In this document: piece after piece, positions 1-9,654 of the stretch | How positions within the stretch are numbered: the stretch's first letter is position 1 | Layout of the letters: the number at the start of each line of letters is the position of its first letter | NCBI GenBank assembly: GCA_001603005.1 | Contig: LVAJ01000013.1 | Coordinates: 245,575 to 309,574, forward strand | Direction: 5' to 3' | Source: Clostridiales bacterium Firm_04 | GTDB lineage: Bacteria > Bacillota > Clostridia > Oscillospirales > Ruminococcaceae | Length of the DNA stretch: 64,000 nucleotides | Notes under the pieces: model-generated | Seen by the model: only the letters and a program-made list of their open reading frames with translations | What the model was told of the DNA's origin: nothing | Databases searched by the model: none | Made by a program: the position numbers and the translations under genes

Positions 1-190
1 GCAGGCTTTCGCCCTGATCCCGGAAGCAGAGCACATTGTTTGTGCTGCTGCTGTAAAAGCCCTTTGCGATCTCCGCAAACAGCTCCGAGAGCACATCTGT
101 CACATCGCGGACATACATATTATCCGGCAGGCGGATCTCGTATGTCATGCCGTTCACAGGAAGATAGACCTGAACAATGATCTTATTCAT
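1..190 (-). CDS. YukD/EsaB-like ubiquitin-fold small protein, partial (C-terminus outside window)
   Basis: The ATG at 188-190 overlaps the TGA of the upstream gene (ATGA). The first 63 residues are visible; the frame runs off the window edge. The N-terminus (MNKIIVQVYLPVNGMTYEIR) alternates hydrophobic residues and continues with 'LPDNMYVRDVTDVL', the beta-hairpin-plus-helix pattern of YukD/EsaB proteins, which are ubiquitin-like accessory proteins of Firmicutes type VII (ESX/WXG100) secretion. The family call is from memory and rests on a short stretch. Upstream FHA, PP2C and kinase genes fit the idea, because such signalling genes often lie beside type VII loci in Firmicutes. If right, WXG100 proteins and an EssC-like ATPase should lie just outside the window. 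Confidence 0.5.
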   Translation of the reverse strand, partial: MNKIIVQVYLPVNGMTYEIRLPDNMYVRDVTDVLSELFAEIAKGFYSSSTNNVLCFRDQGESL

Positions 191-1155
191 TTGCTTGACT
201 TCCTTTTCTTCTTTTTCAGTTCGGGGTAGTCGATCCAGCGGATGCGCACGAGCAGTCCGCTGAACACATGATAATTGAAATTGGCAAGGTCGGCGTCCGT
301 GAGCGGCGTGCCGCTGGTATGGCAGTATTCCCAGTCCAGCACATCGGAGAGCTCGTTCATGTCGCGTTCAAACGGCTCAATGATGCGTCTGGTGAGGGCG
401 CGGTCTGTCTCCATGACCTCGTCATAGGTCGGCAGCTCCGGCGTACTGCCGAGCAGTGTCTTGACGCTGATCGTATCCGCATTCTTCTTAAAATAGTTCA
501 TCTTCTTGTGCTCGGAGAGCTTTTTCAGGAAATAATAGCTGTTCGGATTGCGCTTTAGGTTGATGCGGAACAGCTTTTCCGGATAGGGCATGACCGGCAT
601 GGACTTCATGATCGCGAAAAATTCCTCGGTGAATGTAAAGAAGATGAAATTGTTGCGGATCTTGGTTTCGCTGCAGAGCCGGATGTCCTGCATGCTCTGC
701 TCGCGGTTCGAGGATTTCTGAAAATCCAGATGCATATTCAGCAGCGTTTTCAGGTCGGAGCCGATCTGCTTTTTGACCTCTGTGCTGTTTTTCAGCTCGC
801 AGAGGCGCATGTATTCCTCAACGGAAAGCATGACCGTCCGCTCCTTGGAGCCGCTCTCGGTGAACTTGATCATCAGTGCATCCGCAAGCCGGTGCGTGGT
901 GGTTTTCAGTCCGCCGCCGAGCGTCGAGAAATTCTCGAACAGAATGCGCAGATTGTCCTTTTCGATGCACAGGGTATCGTCATCATCCGGCGCTGCGGGC
1001 AGCTTGGTCGTTTTGAGCGTCGCAAGCTTGTTCATCGCAGAGGACTGCCGCATGACGCGGAACAGATTTCCGGAGACACCGTGCACCTGCAGATCCGGCG
1101 CAAGAACCTGACCGACGGCAGCAGAATTGCCGTCTATTCCCTTCTTGTACTCCAT
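187..1155 (-). CDS. Hypothetical protein, 322 aa, weakly replication-initiator-like
   Basis: I do not recognise this protein with confidence. It is soluble, with no signal peptide or membrane segment. The middle (about residues 110-220) reads like helix-turn-helix or winged-helix elements followed by an aromatic stretch ('FIFFTFTEEFFAIM', 'NSYYFLKKLSEHKKMN'). The C-terminal 'IIEPFERDMNEL' to 'WEYCHTSG' part resembles plasmid or phage replication initiators, but only loosely. The tail is Lys-rich. The start at 1155 has a modest GAAGGGTGAG site and lies 4 bases after the preceding stop; the stop overlaps the next gene. Position in the signalling/surface operon argues against a plasmid function, so the role is open. 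Confidence 0.75.
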   Translation of the reverse strand: MEYKKGIDGNSAAVGQVLAPDLQVHGVSGNLFRVMRQSSAMNKLATLKTTKLPAAPDDDDTLCIEKDNLRILFENFSTLGGGLKTTTHRLADALMIKFTESGSKERTVMLSVEEYMRLCELKNSTEVKKQIGSDLKTLLNMHLDFQKSSNREQSMQDIRLCSETKIRNNFIFFTFTEEFFAIMKSMPVMPYPEKLFRINLKRNPNSYYFLKKLSEHKKMNYFKKNADTISVKTLLGSTPELPTYDEVMETDRALTRRIIEPFERDMNELSDVLDWEYCHTSGTPLTDADLANFNYHVFSGLLVRIRWIDYPELKKKKRKSSK

Positions 1156-1159
1156 CTGC

Positions 1160-2089
1160 TCACCCTTCTTCGAGCAGCATCAGCGCAGGATCCGCCGATG
1201 TCCGGAAGATGCTGAGATCCTGCAGGGACGCGCGCAGTCTGCTGACGGACTGCTCCGAAAATGCCGCGTCATGCAGGTCGATCGGACGGAACACCGTGCG
1301 CAGGATCTCCTCCTTGCGCTCCAGCGCGGCGCCCTCTCCGGTCAGCTCCTCCTGCAGATCCGCCTGCTGTGCATTGAACTCGTCGATCTGCACCGTGATG
1401 CCGGAAATATCCGTGCAGAATACGGTGAACGCTTCCATGTCAAGCCGCTCTGCGAGCAGCTCGAACAGCTTGTTGTATGCCGACTGCCGCCGGAGCCCCT
1501 CCCGCAGCAGATCATTCCGGAAATATTCCAGCTTATCTGCCATTTCTGCGGCATGCTCCAGACTCATCATCTCCTGAAAACAATCGAGATCCGGTTCCAC
1601 AAAATAGTCATTTGCATCGAGGCATTTCGGGCGGCAGGGGAAGCAGTCCGCAACGATCGCGACACCGCGCCGTCTAGCGATCCTGCCGGGGGGCGGCATC
1701 TCGCTGAACTGGCGCTCCGTCATGATCATCGGCAGCATTTCCAGCGTATAGCGCGCATGCTCGACCTGCTGCGCCTGCGTCATGTACATCAGTAGTCTGC
1801 AAAAGCCGTTCTGCGCCTGCTGGTTGTAGGCATAGGAGATCGCCTGTGCATAGCGGATGTAGCTGCGGAGCGCCAGATAGCATTCCAGCGTTTCCGCATC
1901 CTCGACGGTGCTGATCTTTTCCGTGAGCGCATCCAGTGCCGTCTGCCCGACGGGTGCGCTCTCTGTGTCGTCCGGCATGCCGAGCTGCTGTCTGTAATGT
2001 CTGATATCATTTTCCAGAATCAGTCTGCCGAGTATGTCGCCGGATATGGTTTCCGCCTGCAATAAACGTTCGAGTTCTTCCGACTGCAT
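1160..2089 (-). CDS. Hypothetical helical cytoplasmic protein, 309 aa
   Basis: The frame is open further upstream, but the ATG at 2087-2089 is chosen because GGAGGATATCT precedes it directly. The product is almost entirely predicted helix, rich in Gln, Glu and Leu, with heptad-like stretches near residues 210-260. A short Cys-containing segment (CFPCRPKC) near the middle could bind metal. There is no signal peptide or membrane span. It lies between the giant Ig-repeat gene and the 322-aa gene, all on the minus strand with short gaps, so it probably belongs to the same transcript. I know no family for it. Confidence 0.8.
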   Translation of the reverse strand: MQSEELERLLQAETISGDILGRLILENDIRHYRQQLGMPDDTESAPVGQTALDALTEKISTVEDAETLECYLALRSYIRYAQAISYAYNQQAQNGFCRLLMYMTQAQQVEHARYTLEMLPMIMTERQFSEMPPPGRIARRRGVAIVADCFPCRPKCLDANDYFVEPDLDCFQEMMSLEHAAEMADKLEYFRNDLLREGLRRQSAYNKLFELLAERLDMEAFTVFCTDISGITVQIDEFNAQQADLQEELTGEGAALERKEEILRTVFRPIDLHDAAFSEQSVSRLRASLQDLSIFRTSADPALMLLEEG

Positions 2090-2185
2090 AGATATCCTCC
2101 TGTGTTTTGATCCCCGAAAAGAGCGGAAACAGCTTAAAGCGATCCGCCGTTTCCGCACCCTTTCGTATCTGACATGGACTTCTGA

Positions 2186-5100
2186 TTAGAAGCCGTTCTT
2201 TTTTCTTCTGACATTGCGGATGCCGAGGAATGCGCCGATACCGCCGACGCCGGCAAGTCCGCCGGTTCCGACCTTCCGCACCCATGTTTTATGGAGCATA
2301 TAGAGCGCCATATTTTCGGTGACGAGCAGGTTTTCAAATTCTTTTTTTGTGGTATTGCCCGCGAGATCCTGCAGTTCGACGGTGATCATGCGCGAGTTGT
2401 TCGATGCCGGCACCGAGAAGCTGAAGCTTGTGTCGGAAAGTCCGAGCAGGCTGTCGTCTTCTTCGTCCAGCAGCACCTCATTGTCGCTTGTGGTCACGCG
2501 GATCGAGCGCAGCGGCTCATTGACATTCAGCCGGAACTCCTTCTCGGATTCGCGGTATTCCGCGCGGTCAAAGAGGTCATCGCAGATGAACTCCGGCACA
2601 TGCGTATCGACCGTGAAGTCCAGCTCTGCGCCGCGGTTCGTGCTGACATTCGCATTGCCCGCCGCATCGGTCGTGCTGATCGTGATCTTATAATCGAGAT
2701 CCTGCGAGAAATTCTCCGCCTTGATGATGTAGGTGTATTCGTAGCCGGACTTGTCATCGAGCAGCACCGGCTCCGAAACGGTATAGTCATCGTCCTTCAG
2801 CTGCACGGTCGCGGAGCCCTTGTCCACAACGACAATGATCTCGCTGTCATCTGCATGCAGATCGACATTCCGCTCGACGATCTCGATATCCTGTGCCTGC
2901 GGGAGATGCTTCCTGTTGATCTCCTCGTAATCGGTCACGGTGAAGACCGAACCGAAGCGGTTGACGGTAAATTCGCCGGTTTCCGATGTCTTTCTGCCGG
3001 ACTGATCCGTGACAGTGAGCGTCAGCTTGTAGGCGCCGTCAAATGCTTCCTCATGCGGGAAATCATCGAATGTGAAGCGGCGCGTCTTGCCGGAATCGAG
3101 CGTTTCCCAGTGTCCGGAGATCGTCTTGCCGGTGCCGGGAACTGCGAATGTGAACGTGCCTGCGCCGTCATCCGTTTTGAGCGTGCATTCCTCGCCGTTT
3201 CTGGTCAGCCTGAGTTCCCATTCGGAATAGTTTTCATCGGAAGATTTGATGACCGGCGCCACGCGATCCTTGTTTGCCGCAGTAAAGCCGGAGATCTCGA
3301 TTTCCGGATCGACCGTATCCACAACAAATTCCGCGGTCATGGTACCGGAAGAATTGCCTGCCAGATCGGTCGCGGATGCCGCAACGGTATAGCGCTGGTT
3401 ATCGGTGAATTTCGCCGCCGGGATCGTCAGGATATGCACATTGTTCTGCTCGGTCTTCCAGTCCTTTGCATCCGGCACATAGTTCTGCCCGTTGATCGAG
3501 ACAACTGCGCGTGCCGGATCGAAGTTCAGCTCGGTGACCGTAAACGTCGCGCTGACCGCCTCGCTGATATACGGATTCTTCTTCGGATCGACGGCACCGC
3601 CGCTCTGTCTGCGGAAGGTGAGTGCTGCCTGCGGGGCAGTCTTGTCGATGACAAAGTCGCCGGAGCGGTATGCCGAGTCGGTCGCATTGCCTGCAAGGTC
3701 AACGTCGTCCACCGTCAGCGAGTAGGTGCCGTCGGTGTTGTAGACATACTGCTTTGCATGGATATACTGATCGGTATTTTCAGGGGAATTGGGATCCGCA
3801 GCATAGCCGCCGTCATTGCCGCCGTTGACTGTCGGTGCAGCAAAATTGCGCTCTGCGATCGCGACATTTGCAGTGATATCGTGGTTGTAGTAGGCAGTCT
3901 GCTGCGAGGGGTTCAGTCCGCCGACTGTGATGTGCGGCGCCTGCTTGTCAATGCTGAAGCTGACAGAATCCTCGGAGGTGTTGCCGGAATTGTCAGTGAT
4001 GCGCAGCCGGATGAAATCGGCATTTGCGTCTTTGATGACGGTCAGATCCGCCTCTGCTTTGACGGCAAGGTTCCGGTCCTTCTGCGTGACCGTCCAGCCT
4101 TCGCCGATGACATCGCCGTTCTGGTTGATATCAACGCGCTGCCAGTCCTCAAAATCGGAGGTGCTCCATTCGATGAACCGGATGCCGGAGAAGCTGTCCT
4201 CTGCGGTCAGCTTTGCAGTCACATTCTGGTTATAGAGCGGCAGACCGCTGACATCGCGCTTGTCCGTCTGCGGAAGCGTGATCGTCAGATGTGAGGTCGC
4301 CTGATGGCGCGTGTCATCCTCTGCTGCAAAGCCGTCTGTATAGAACGTATCGGAATTGTTCTCCACGTTATCGACCGCCCATGCAGCGATATCGCCCTTG
4401 AAGCCTTCCGGCAGTTCAAAGCTGACAATCCTGCTGCCGTCCGGTTCAATCGGATTCTGATCCGTTAGGGTGACGGTCACCGGTTCGTGATAGAGCGTTC
4501 CGTCCGGCAGATAGAGTGCGCATGTGACAGATTTGATGCCGGAGCTTGCACCGCGGTCATCGCGGACAGTCACACGCAAAGTGGTGGTATTTTTGGAAAA
4601 GTGCCCGTAACGGTCGCCGATCCGTGCGACGATCTGATCCGGATGCTCGGATGCAAACGATCTGGTATCCACAAATTGAAATCCTGCGACATACGGCTTC
4701 TGGATATCCTTGTAGACAGTCAGCGTGTTTTCTGAGAGATTGCCCGCATTGTCCCTGACACGGATCCTGAAATCCGCCTGACCGTCAACGCCTTCCTGTG
4801 TTTCAAGCGTATATTCGCCTGTGGTCGTCTTCTTATCGAGCTCGCTGTAAGGTTTCTGGATCCGGTCGGTGTGGTTGCCGTTCTGGTGGATGCGCTCAAA
4901 ATTGACGTCTGCCAGACCGGACTGCTCGTCCGTGACAGAATAGGTCACCTTGACATCGCCGCTGTACCAGACCTTATCATCACTGCCGTCGCAGCGGTTC
5001 GGTCCCTCGACCGTCGGATCGGGAAGCTCCGGCTTGTTGGTTTCAAGCATGATCAGCGTGCTTTCCTTTTCGGAGAGCAGTGCCTCGCTTGTAAAGCTGC

Positions 5101-8100
5101 GTCCGACATGATCCTTGACCGTGATCGTCGCAGTGCCGGCAATATAGGATTCGACCGGAATGCGGAAATCCGCAATGGTCTGGTGCTTCGCATAATCTTC
5201 GCTGATCTCTCCGGTGTAGTCTTTTTCTGCAAAGTGCAGGGTTGCTTCTTCAATACCGGAAGACGGTGCATTGTCATCGGTATCGGAGATCGCGACGCGG
5301 ATGTGGATCGTATCGGAGGAGAACACGCCGAACTTTGTCTGCGCGATCGGATGCTCCGTATGGTGGGTGATCGCATCGAAATGCGTGTCCGCAGAGGGAT
5401 CCGTGTTGTCGATGAAGATCGTCTGTTTCGCAGTCGGGCTTTCGTTGCCGGCGTAGTCAACAGACTTTGTTTCGACGGTCAGGTCGCCGGAATCCTTCAG
5501 CCGGAACAGATCTTCGGAGATCGGGATCTTGATATCCGTATAGCCGGCGCAATAAAGATAAGCATGGAATGCCCTGTTATTTTTCGTATCTGCTTCAAAA
5601 TGCAGATAGAACTTGTTGTTTTTCAGCAGATCCGCAATTTCCGGATCGGTCAGCACATCTGCTGCAATGTAATCGCGCAGAATGAGATCGAACCAGCTGC
5701 CGTCATTGATCCTGCATTTCAGCGTGCGGATCTCGGAGCAGATATCGCCCTCGTCCGCTGCGGAGAACGGCATATCCAGATAGTCCTTGTACCACTTTCG
5801 GGACTGATCGTCAGGTGTATAATCCGGTGTGCGCAGCTCGGAAAATTCCGGCTCGGACGGCTTCTGGAAGTCTGTGACGACATTCGTAGCCGCACTGCTG
5901 CTCGCAGCGGGAAGATCCGCATCTTCAGCAGGATCATGTGCATAATAATAGGTGCTGCGGTTGCCGGCGTAGTCCTCGACCGTGACGGCAACAAGCCCTC
6001 TGCGGCTGGTGTCGTCGTGATTGAATTTCATCTCACTGTTCCAGTTTTTCTGATTGACATTATCAGCTTTCAGCGGATCGCGGCCTGCATACTGCATCTC
6101 TACTGTGCGGATATTCGAGGACTGCGTACCGTCTGTAACATCTGCATGCACAACAAGACCGTTTGTGTCTCCTGCTTTGAGGACGCGTTCGCCGCCTTTT
6201 CCGTCGAGCAGATTGTCGATCGTGATGCTGCTGACGGTCGGTGCAGCGGTGTCGATGCGGACGTCGATGTTCTGGGAATTGCTGTTAAGTCCGCAGAAAT
6301 CGGATGCGGAAATCGGCAGCGTTTTCTCAAAATAGGTCTGTGCCGTATCATTCAGGGTGAGCACTGCCTTGAACGAGCCGCTGAATACGCCCTCCGCGTT
6401 CTTTTCCGGCGACAGCTTGATGCTGTACGGAACAGTTTTGGCAATCATTTCTATTTTGCTGACTGTCTCATTTGTTTCCGGATCAATCTCCTCGCTGGTG
6501 ACCGATTCCAGGACGGGCATACCGGTCACATCACCGCTGCCCCAGCCGTCTTCCGGCTTTGCAAAGACCAGATCGCCGATGCGCAGTTCCTTGACGGATG
6601 CAAGATCCGTGTTCTGATTGATCTGCTCCAGCGCGTGCTGATCGTCGTCCGTTTTTGCCAGATTATCCGGATTCTCGTCATCGCTGACGCTGAACCTGAA
6701 CGCAAAGCTTTTTGTCTTTGACCAGCCGTATTTGTACTCGTGGCGGGCAGAATTGACGACAGGCGCCTGATGATCAACATAGATATAGAACGGATCAAAG
6801 CCCTCGATCGCGATCGGGTTTTCCGATGACGAGCTGTCAAAAATGGACTGCACGCGCAGATAGCGCAGATTCGGAACGGATTCCCTCGGGACATTCAATG
6901 TCAGACGGTATCTTACCGGTTCATCCGCATCACTGCTGCTGATCTTCGTGAAGGTAGGTTGATAAATCTGCTGGTCGCTGCCGATCATAATGATATTGAT
7001 ATTGTTCACGTCAGTTATAAACGTGAATGATTGATCGAAGTCCCATGTCATGACATGTTCATTCCGGTTGACCTGTGATGCACCGAAAAATGCCGCTTTC
7101 AGATCTCTGACAGCAATACTGTTCTCGGTGCTGTCGATTCTTGTGTAGACCGCATTCACCTTTTTTGCGGACCAATGCCGCTGATCGCTGTATATGGCTT
7201 CGCAATAAGACTGCTGACTGTTCAGTGCAGAACGAACCTGCTCCCATGTCAGATCGACCGGAGCGTCCGTTGTATTGCGATGACGTTCGACAGTATAGGA
7301 GGAGAGATAATAGTCACAGCCATCCTGCTTGACCAGCAGCGGGAGCCGGATTATTCCGTTGTCCTGCTGTACGGTTATTGTTTTGGTTTGCTCGCTGTCA
7401 TTGAATGAGACATTCACAGAGAACAGACTCGGCAGTGTTGAGATTCTGAGCGTGACCGAAGTTTCTTTTGCTTTGCCGAGATCCTCAAGCTTATAGTTGA
7501 GGCCTTGCAGAACAGTTTTCAGTTTGTATATGACTTCCGACTTGCTCGGGACTGTATAGGTCTTCTTATTGCTGTTATTACTCTGAATGACGACCTTTTT
7601 GTCATCCGTTGCGGTCTGGAATTTCAGCTCCGGCGTGTCAGCATTCAGTTCTGCCCATGAAAAGCTGTCCGGTGCATAGTTTTTCTGTACGGATTCATCG
7701 GTATTGACCGTGAGCTTGATGATGCAGTCTTTCCGCTCAAAGATCTGCTTGCCGCCGACATAGATGCCGCTGTTTTTCAGCTCGACCTGATCCGAAACGG
7801 TAATGCCTGTCGGCGGAGTCTGATCCTCATTGCTGTTTGTATCTGTTTTCGGTGTCAGATAATATCCTGTATCCGGTTTGAATTTGGTCAGATCCAGCTG
7901 CTTGCCGTACTTCACATACAGCTCCTGCTGCTTGTTATTTGGGACAGTGACCGATTCACCGGCTGCCCATGTATAATCCAGAGAGAATTTGCAGTCATTT
8001 TCAGTGATCCAGCGGCAGAAAACCTGATCGCAGCTGATTTTATGCGCGCTCTGATCGGCGGTGAAAGAGAAGTAATATTTTTGATCCCGGATCAGAGTAA

Positions 8101-8653
8101 AGGCAGAGCCCAGCACTTCGTCAACGATTGCTTCTGCGGCAGCTGTATCATAGGTTTTGTATGAAACGGTGATCTGCTTGACCAGATCGCCCTCTTTTTC
8201 CGTTTCTACTTTGAGCTCTTTCAGGACATTTCCTGCATTCTTGGCGTTCAGATCATTCCGGATCCGGTTTTTGAGATCTTCCGCAATGTTATTTTTGCTT
8301 CCATTATCCGTAATGACCTTGTCGATATTTCCGTAAGAAATATCGAGGTGAAAGCTGCCGTTCTGCAGAACCGGAGCCGGTGTGGTCGTGGTTGCCACGG
8401 TCGTTGTGGTTTGAACGGTTGTCGTCGTGACCGCGGGTACAGTGGTTGCGGCAGGTCTTGTTGTGACTGCTGCATCCTGCTGATCCTGCTGATCCTGTCC
8501 GTCCTGCTGTGCAGCGACGGATACCTTTTTCGCGGATGCATCCGCGATTTCTGCTGCCAGAACACCGACCGGTGTCAGATTCGCCGCTGCAAAAAATGAA
8601 AGCGCCGCGGCAAAGGCTGCCGTTTTTCTCAGGTAGCTGCTTTTTTTGCTCAT
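2186..8653 (-). CDS. Giant Ig-repeat surface protein, 2155 aa, membrane-anchored
   Basis: The start at 8653 (MSKKSSYLRK) follows an AGGGAAGG site; the frame is open 18 codons further but without a ribosome site. Order of parts: signal peptide (about 1-33), Gln/Asp- then Thr-rich stretch (about 50-95), a long N-terminal region without an obvious family (about 95-600), then roughly ten or more bacterial Ig-like modules. The modules are marked by recurrent 'D-x-A-G-N-x-S/T' turns and by 'DKQAPHI', 'DKTAPQA' and 'DTVDPEI' boundaries. Near the C-terminus is a Gly-rich hydrophobic span (GTGGLAGVGGIGAFLGI) and an RRKK tail, so it is anchored by a membrane helix, not by an LPXTG sortase motif. Such proteins usually serve adhesion or act as cell-surface stalks. 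Its operon partners are a second anchored surface protein and a kinase/phosphatase/FHA set. Confidence 0.9.
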   Translation of the reverse strand: MSKKSSYLRKTAAFAAALSFFAAANLTPVGVLAAEIADASAKKVSVAAQQDGQDQQDQQDAAVTTRPAATTVPAVTTTTVQTTTTVATTTTPAPVLQNGSFHLDISYGNIDKVITDNGSKNNIAEDLKNRIRNDLNAKNAGNVLKELKVETEKEGDLVKQITVSYKTYDTAAAEAIVDEVLGSAFTLIRDQKYYFSFTADQSAHKISCDQVFCRWITENDCKFSLDYTWAAGESVTVPNNKQQELYVKYGKQLDLTKFKPDTGYYLTPKTDTNSNEDQTPPTGITVSDQVELKNSGIYVGGKQIFERKDCIIKLTVNTDESVQKNYAPDSFSWAELNADTPELKFQTATDDKKVVIQSNNSNKKTYTVPSKSEVIYKLKTVLQGLNYKLEDLGKAKETSVTLRISTLPSLFSVNVSFNDSEQTKTITVQQDNGIIRLPLLVKQDGCDYYLSSYTVERHRNTTDAPVDLTWEQVRSALNSQQSYCEAIYSDQRHWSAKKVNAVYTRIDSTENSIAVRDLKAAFFGASQVNRNEHVMTWDFDQSFTFITDVNNINIIMIGSDQQIYQPTFTKISSSDADEPVRYRLTLNVPRESVPNLRYLRVQSIFDSSSSENPIAIEGFDPFYIYVDHQAPVVNSARHEYKYGWSKTKSFAFRFSVSDDENPDNLAKTDDDQHALEQINQNTDLASVKELRIGDLVFAKPEDGWGSGDVTGMPVLESVTSEEIDPETNETVSKIEMIAKTVPYSIKLSPEKNAEGVFSGSFKAVLTLNDTAQTYFEKTLPISASDFCGLNSNSQNIDVRIDTAAPTVSSITIDNLLDGKGGERVLKAGDTNGLVVHADVTDGTQSSNIRTVEMQYAGRDPLKADNVNQKNWNSEMKFNHDDTSRRGLVAVTVEDYAGNRSTYYYAHDPAEDADLPAASSSAATNVVTDFQKPSEPEFSELRTPDYTPDDQSRKWYKDYLDMPFSAADEGDICSEIRTLKCRINDGSWFDLILRDYIAADVLTDPEIADLLKNNKFYLHFEADTKNNRAFHAYLYCAGYTDIKIPISEDLFRLKDSGDLTVETKSVDYAGNESPTAKQTIFIDNTDPSADTHFDAITHHTEHPIAQTKFGVFSSDTIHIRVAISDTDDNAPSSGIEEATLHFAEKDYTGEISEDYAKHQTIADFRIPVESYIAGTATITVKDHVGRSFTSEALLSEKESTLIMLETNKPELPDPTVEGPNRCDGSDDKVWYSGDVKVTYSVTDEQSGLADVNFERIHQNGNHTDRIQKPYSELDKKTTTGEYTLETQEGVDGQADFRIRVRDNAGNLSENTLTVYKDIQKPYVAGFQFVDTRSFASEHPDQIVARIGDRYGHFSKNTTTLRVTVRDDRGASSGIKSVTCALYLPDGTLYHEPVTVTLTDQNPIEPDGSRIVSFELPEGFKGDIAAWAVDNVENNSDTFYTDGFAAEDDTRHQATSHLTITLPQTDKRDVSGLPLYNQNVTAKLTAEDSFSGIRFIEWSTSDFEDWQRVDINQNGDVIGEGWTVTQKDRNLAVKAEADLTVIKDANADFIRLRITDNSGNTSEDSVSFSIDKQAPHITVGGLNPSQQTAYYNHDITANVAIAERNFAAPTVNGGNDGGYAADPNSPENTDQYIHAKQYVYNTDGTYSLTVDDVDLAGNATDSAYRSGDFVIDKTAPQAALTFRRQSGGAVDPKKNPYISEAVSATFTVTELNFDPARAVVSINGQNYVPDAKDWKTEQNNVHILTIPAAKFTDNQRYTVAASATDLAGNSSGTMTAEFVVDTVDPEIEISGFTAANKDRVAPVIKSSDENYSEWELRLTRNGEECTLKTDDGAGTFTFAVPGTGKTISGHWETLDSGKTRRFTFDDFPHEEAFDGAYKLTLTVTDQSGRKTSETGEFTVNRFGSVFTVTDYEEINRKHLPQAQDIEIVERNVDLHADDSEIIVVVDKGSATVQLKDDDYTVSEPVLLDDKSGYEYTYIIKAENFSQDLDYKITISTTDAAGNANVSTNRGAELDFTVDTHVPEFICDDLFDRAEYRESEKEFRLNVNEPLRSIRVTTSDNEVLLDEEDDSLLGLSDTSFSFSVPASNNSRMITVELQDLAGNTTKKEFENLLVTENMALYMLHKTWVRKVGTGGLAGVGGIGAFLGIRNVRRKKNGF

Positions 8654-8663
8654 GATCCTTCCC

Positions 8664-9653
8664 TCATTCCTGTTGTTTCCTCTGCTTGCTTTTCCAGACC
8701 GCTGCACCGGCTCCGGCGCCGATTCCGGCGATCCCGAGCAAAATCAGCGGCAATGCGCTGTGCTTTTCCGGCGGCTGTGACTCTGTCTTTGCTGCGGGAG
8801 CAGCTTCGGTGCCGGATGTTGTCAGTTGTGCTGTCGTGGTTTCTGTCGTCAGATCAGCAGTTGTCTCCGTGACCGGAGCAGCCGTTGCCGTGGATTCTGC
8901 TGCGGTTGTTGTCAGTGCTGCCGATGTGGTCGCAGCGGTTGTCGTGACGGCTGCGGTTGTTGCAGCGGGCGGGGACGTTGTGTCCGGCGTATCCGGTTCC
9001 GGATCTTCGTTCTGCTGCGGTGCGGGATCCGCCTGCTGCTGTTGCTGCTGCGGCTGTTCCGGCTGCTGAACGGGCGGAGCGGGTGCCGCCGGAACAATCC
9101 GGATGCCGCCGGATGTCAGCTCCGTAAAATAGGATTCGCCGTAATATGCTTCATCCGTTTCCACGTACACTTCTGCATGATTGGTCTTATCATAGGTGCG
9201 CAAAAGACGGACGCTGTAAAAATCGCCCGGCTGCGCATCGTCCGGCAGAGAGATATGCAGCGTCATGATCTCTCCGCTGATGGAGAACAGATCCGGTTCT
9301 ACATTATCTATCATGCATGAAAGGTAATTCGTATTCGGATCGTTTTCGGATGAACAGCTGATGCCGCCGACACGGGCAAGTGCATCACAGGGATCCGGTA
9401 AGTGTCCGGGGAACGGGTATGTCAGCGCTGCATCCTTTTCCAGCATGATCCGCAGGGTGCGGAATGCGGGCAGATTCTCAACAGAGACCTTGAGATCCAC
9501 CAGACGGTTTGCAGGGATCTCCTCGGGCAGCAATTCTTTTGTCTCGACTGAAATATGGATGTCCTGCGGGGCTTCCTCGGCTGCGGCATGCATCGGTGCG
9601 GCAGCTGTCAGGATCAGCAGCGCAGCGAACGCCGCCGAAATGCGTTTCTTCAT
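8664..9653 (-). CDS. Membrane-anchored Thr-rich protein with cohesin-like domain, 329 aa
   Basis: The start at 9653 (MKKRISAAF) follows AGAGAGGATTTTAAC. Parts: signal peptide (1 to about 25), a beta-rich domain (about 30-185), a Pro/Gln then Thr/Ala-rich linker (about 190-295), one transmembrane helix (about 300-322) and a KSKQRKQQ tail. The beta domain has cohesin hallmarks: an early 'VDLKVSVENLPAFRTL' strand pair, the 'GEIMTLHISLPDDAQPGDF' strand, and a closing 'SGGIRI' strand. Cohesins bind dockerins, and five dockerin proteins lie in this same window. Whether this divergent domain binds any of them is inference. It sits 10 bases upstream of the giant surface-protein gene and 1 base after the 176-aa gene, so the three are co-transcribed. 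Confidence 0.8.
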   Translation of the reverse strand: MKKRISAAFAALLILTAAAPMHAAAEEAPQDIHISVETKELLPEEIPANRLVDLKVSVENLPAFRTLRIMLEKDAALTYPFPGHLPDPCDALARVGGISCSSENDPNTNYLSCMIDNVEPDLFSISGEIMTLHISLPDDAQPGDFYSVRLLRTYDKTNHAEVYVETDEAYYGESYFTELTSGGIRIVPAAPAPPVQQPEQPQQQQQQADPAPQQNEDPEPDTPDTTSPPAATTAAVTTTAATTSAALTTTAAESTATAAPVTETTADLTTETTTAQLTTSGTEAAPAAKTESQPPEKHSALPLILLGIAGIGAGAGAAVWKSKQRKQQE

Positions 9654-9654
9654 G

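Noticed and set aside
187..1155. Plasmid or prophage replication gene at the left edge
   Set aside because: Resemblance to initiators is weak and the gene lies within a signalling/surface operon with coupled stops and starts, so a mobile-element call is not supported.
2291..6721. Very long plus-strand open frames under the giant Ig-repeat gene
   Set aside because: They are shadows of the minus-strand gene, with Cys/Arg-rich translations and no ribosome sites.
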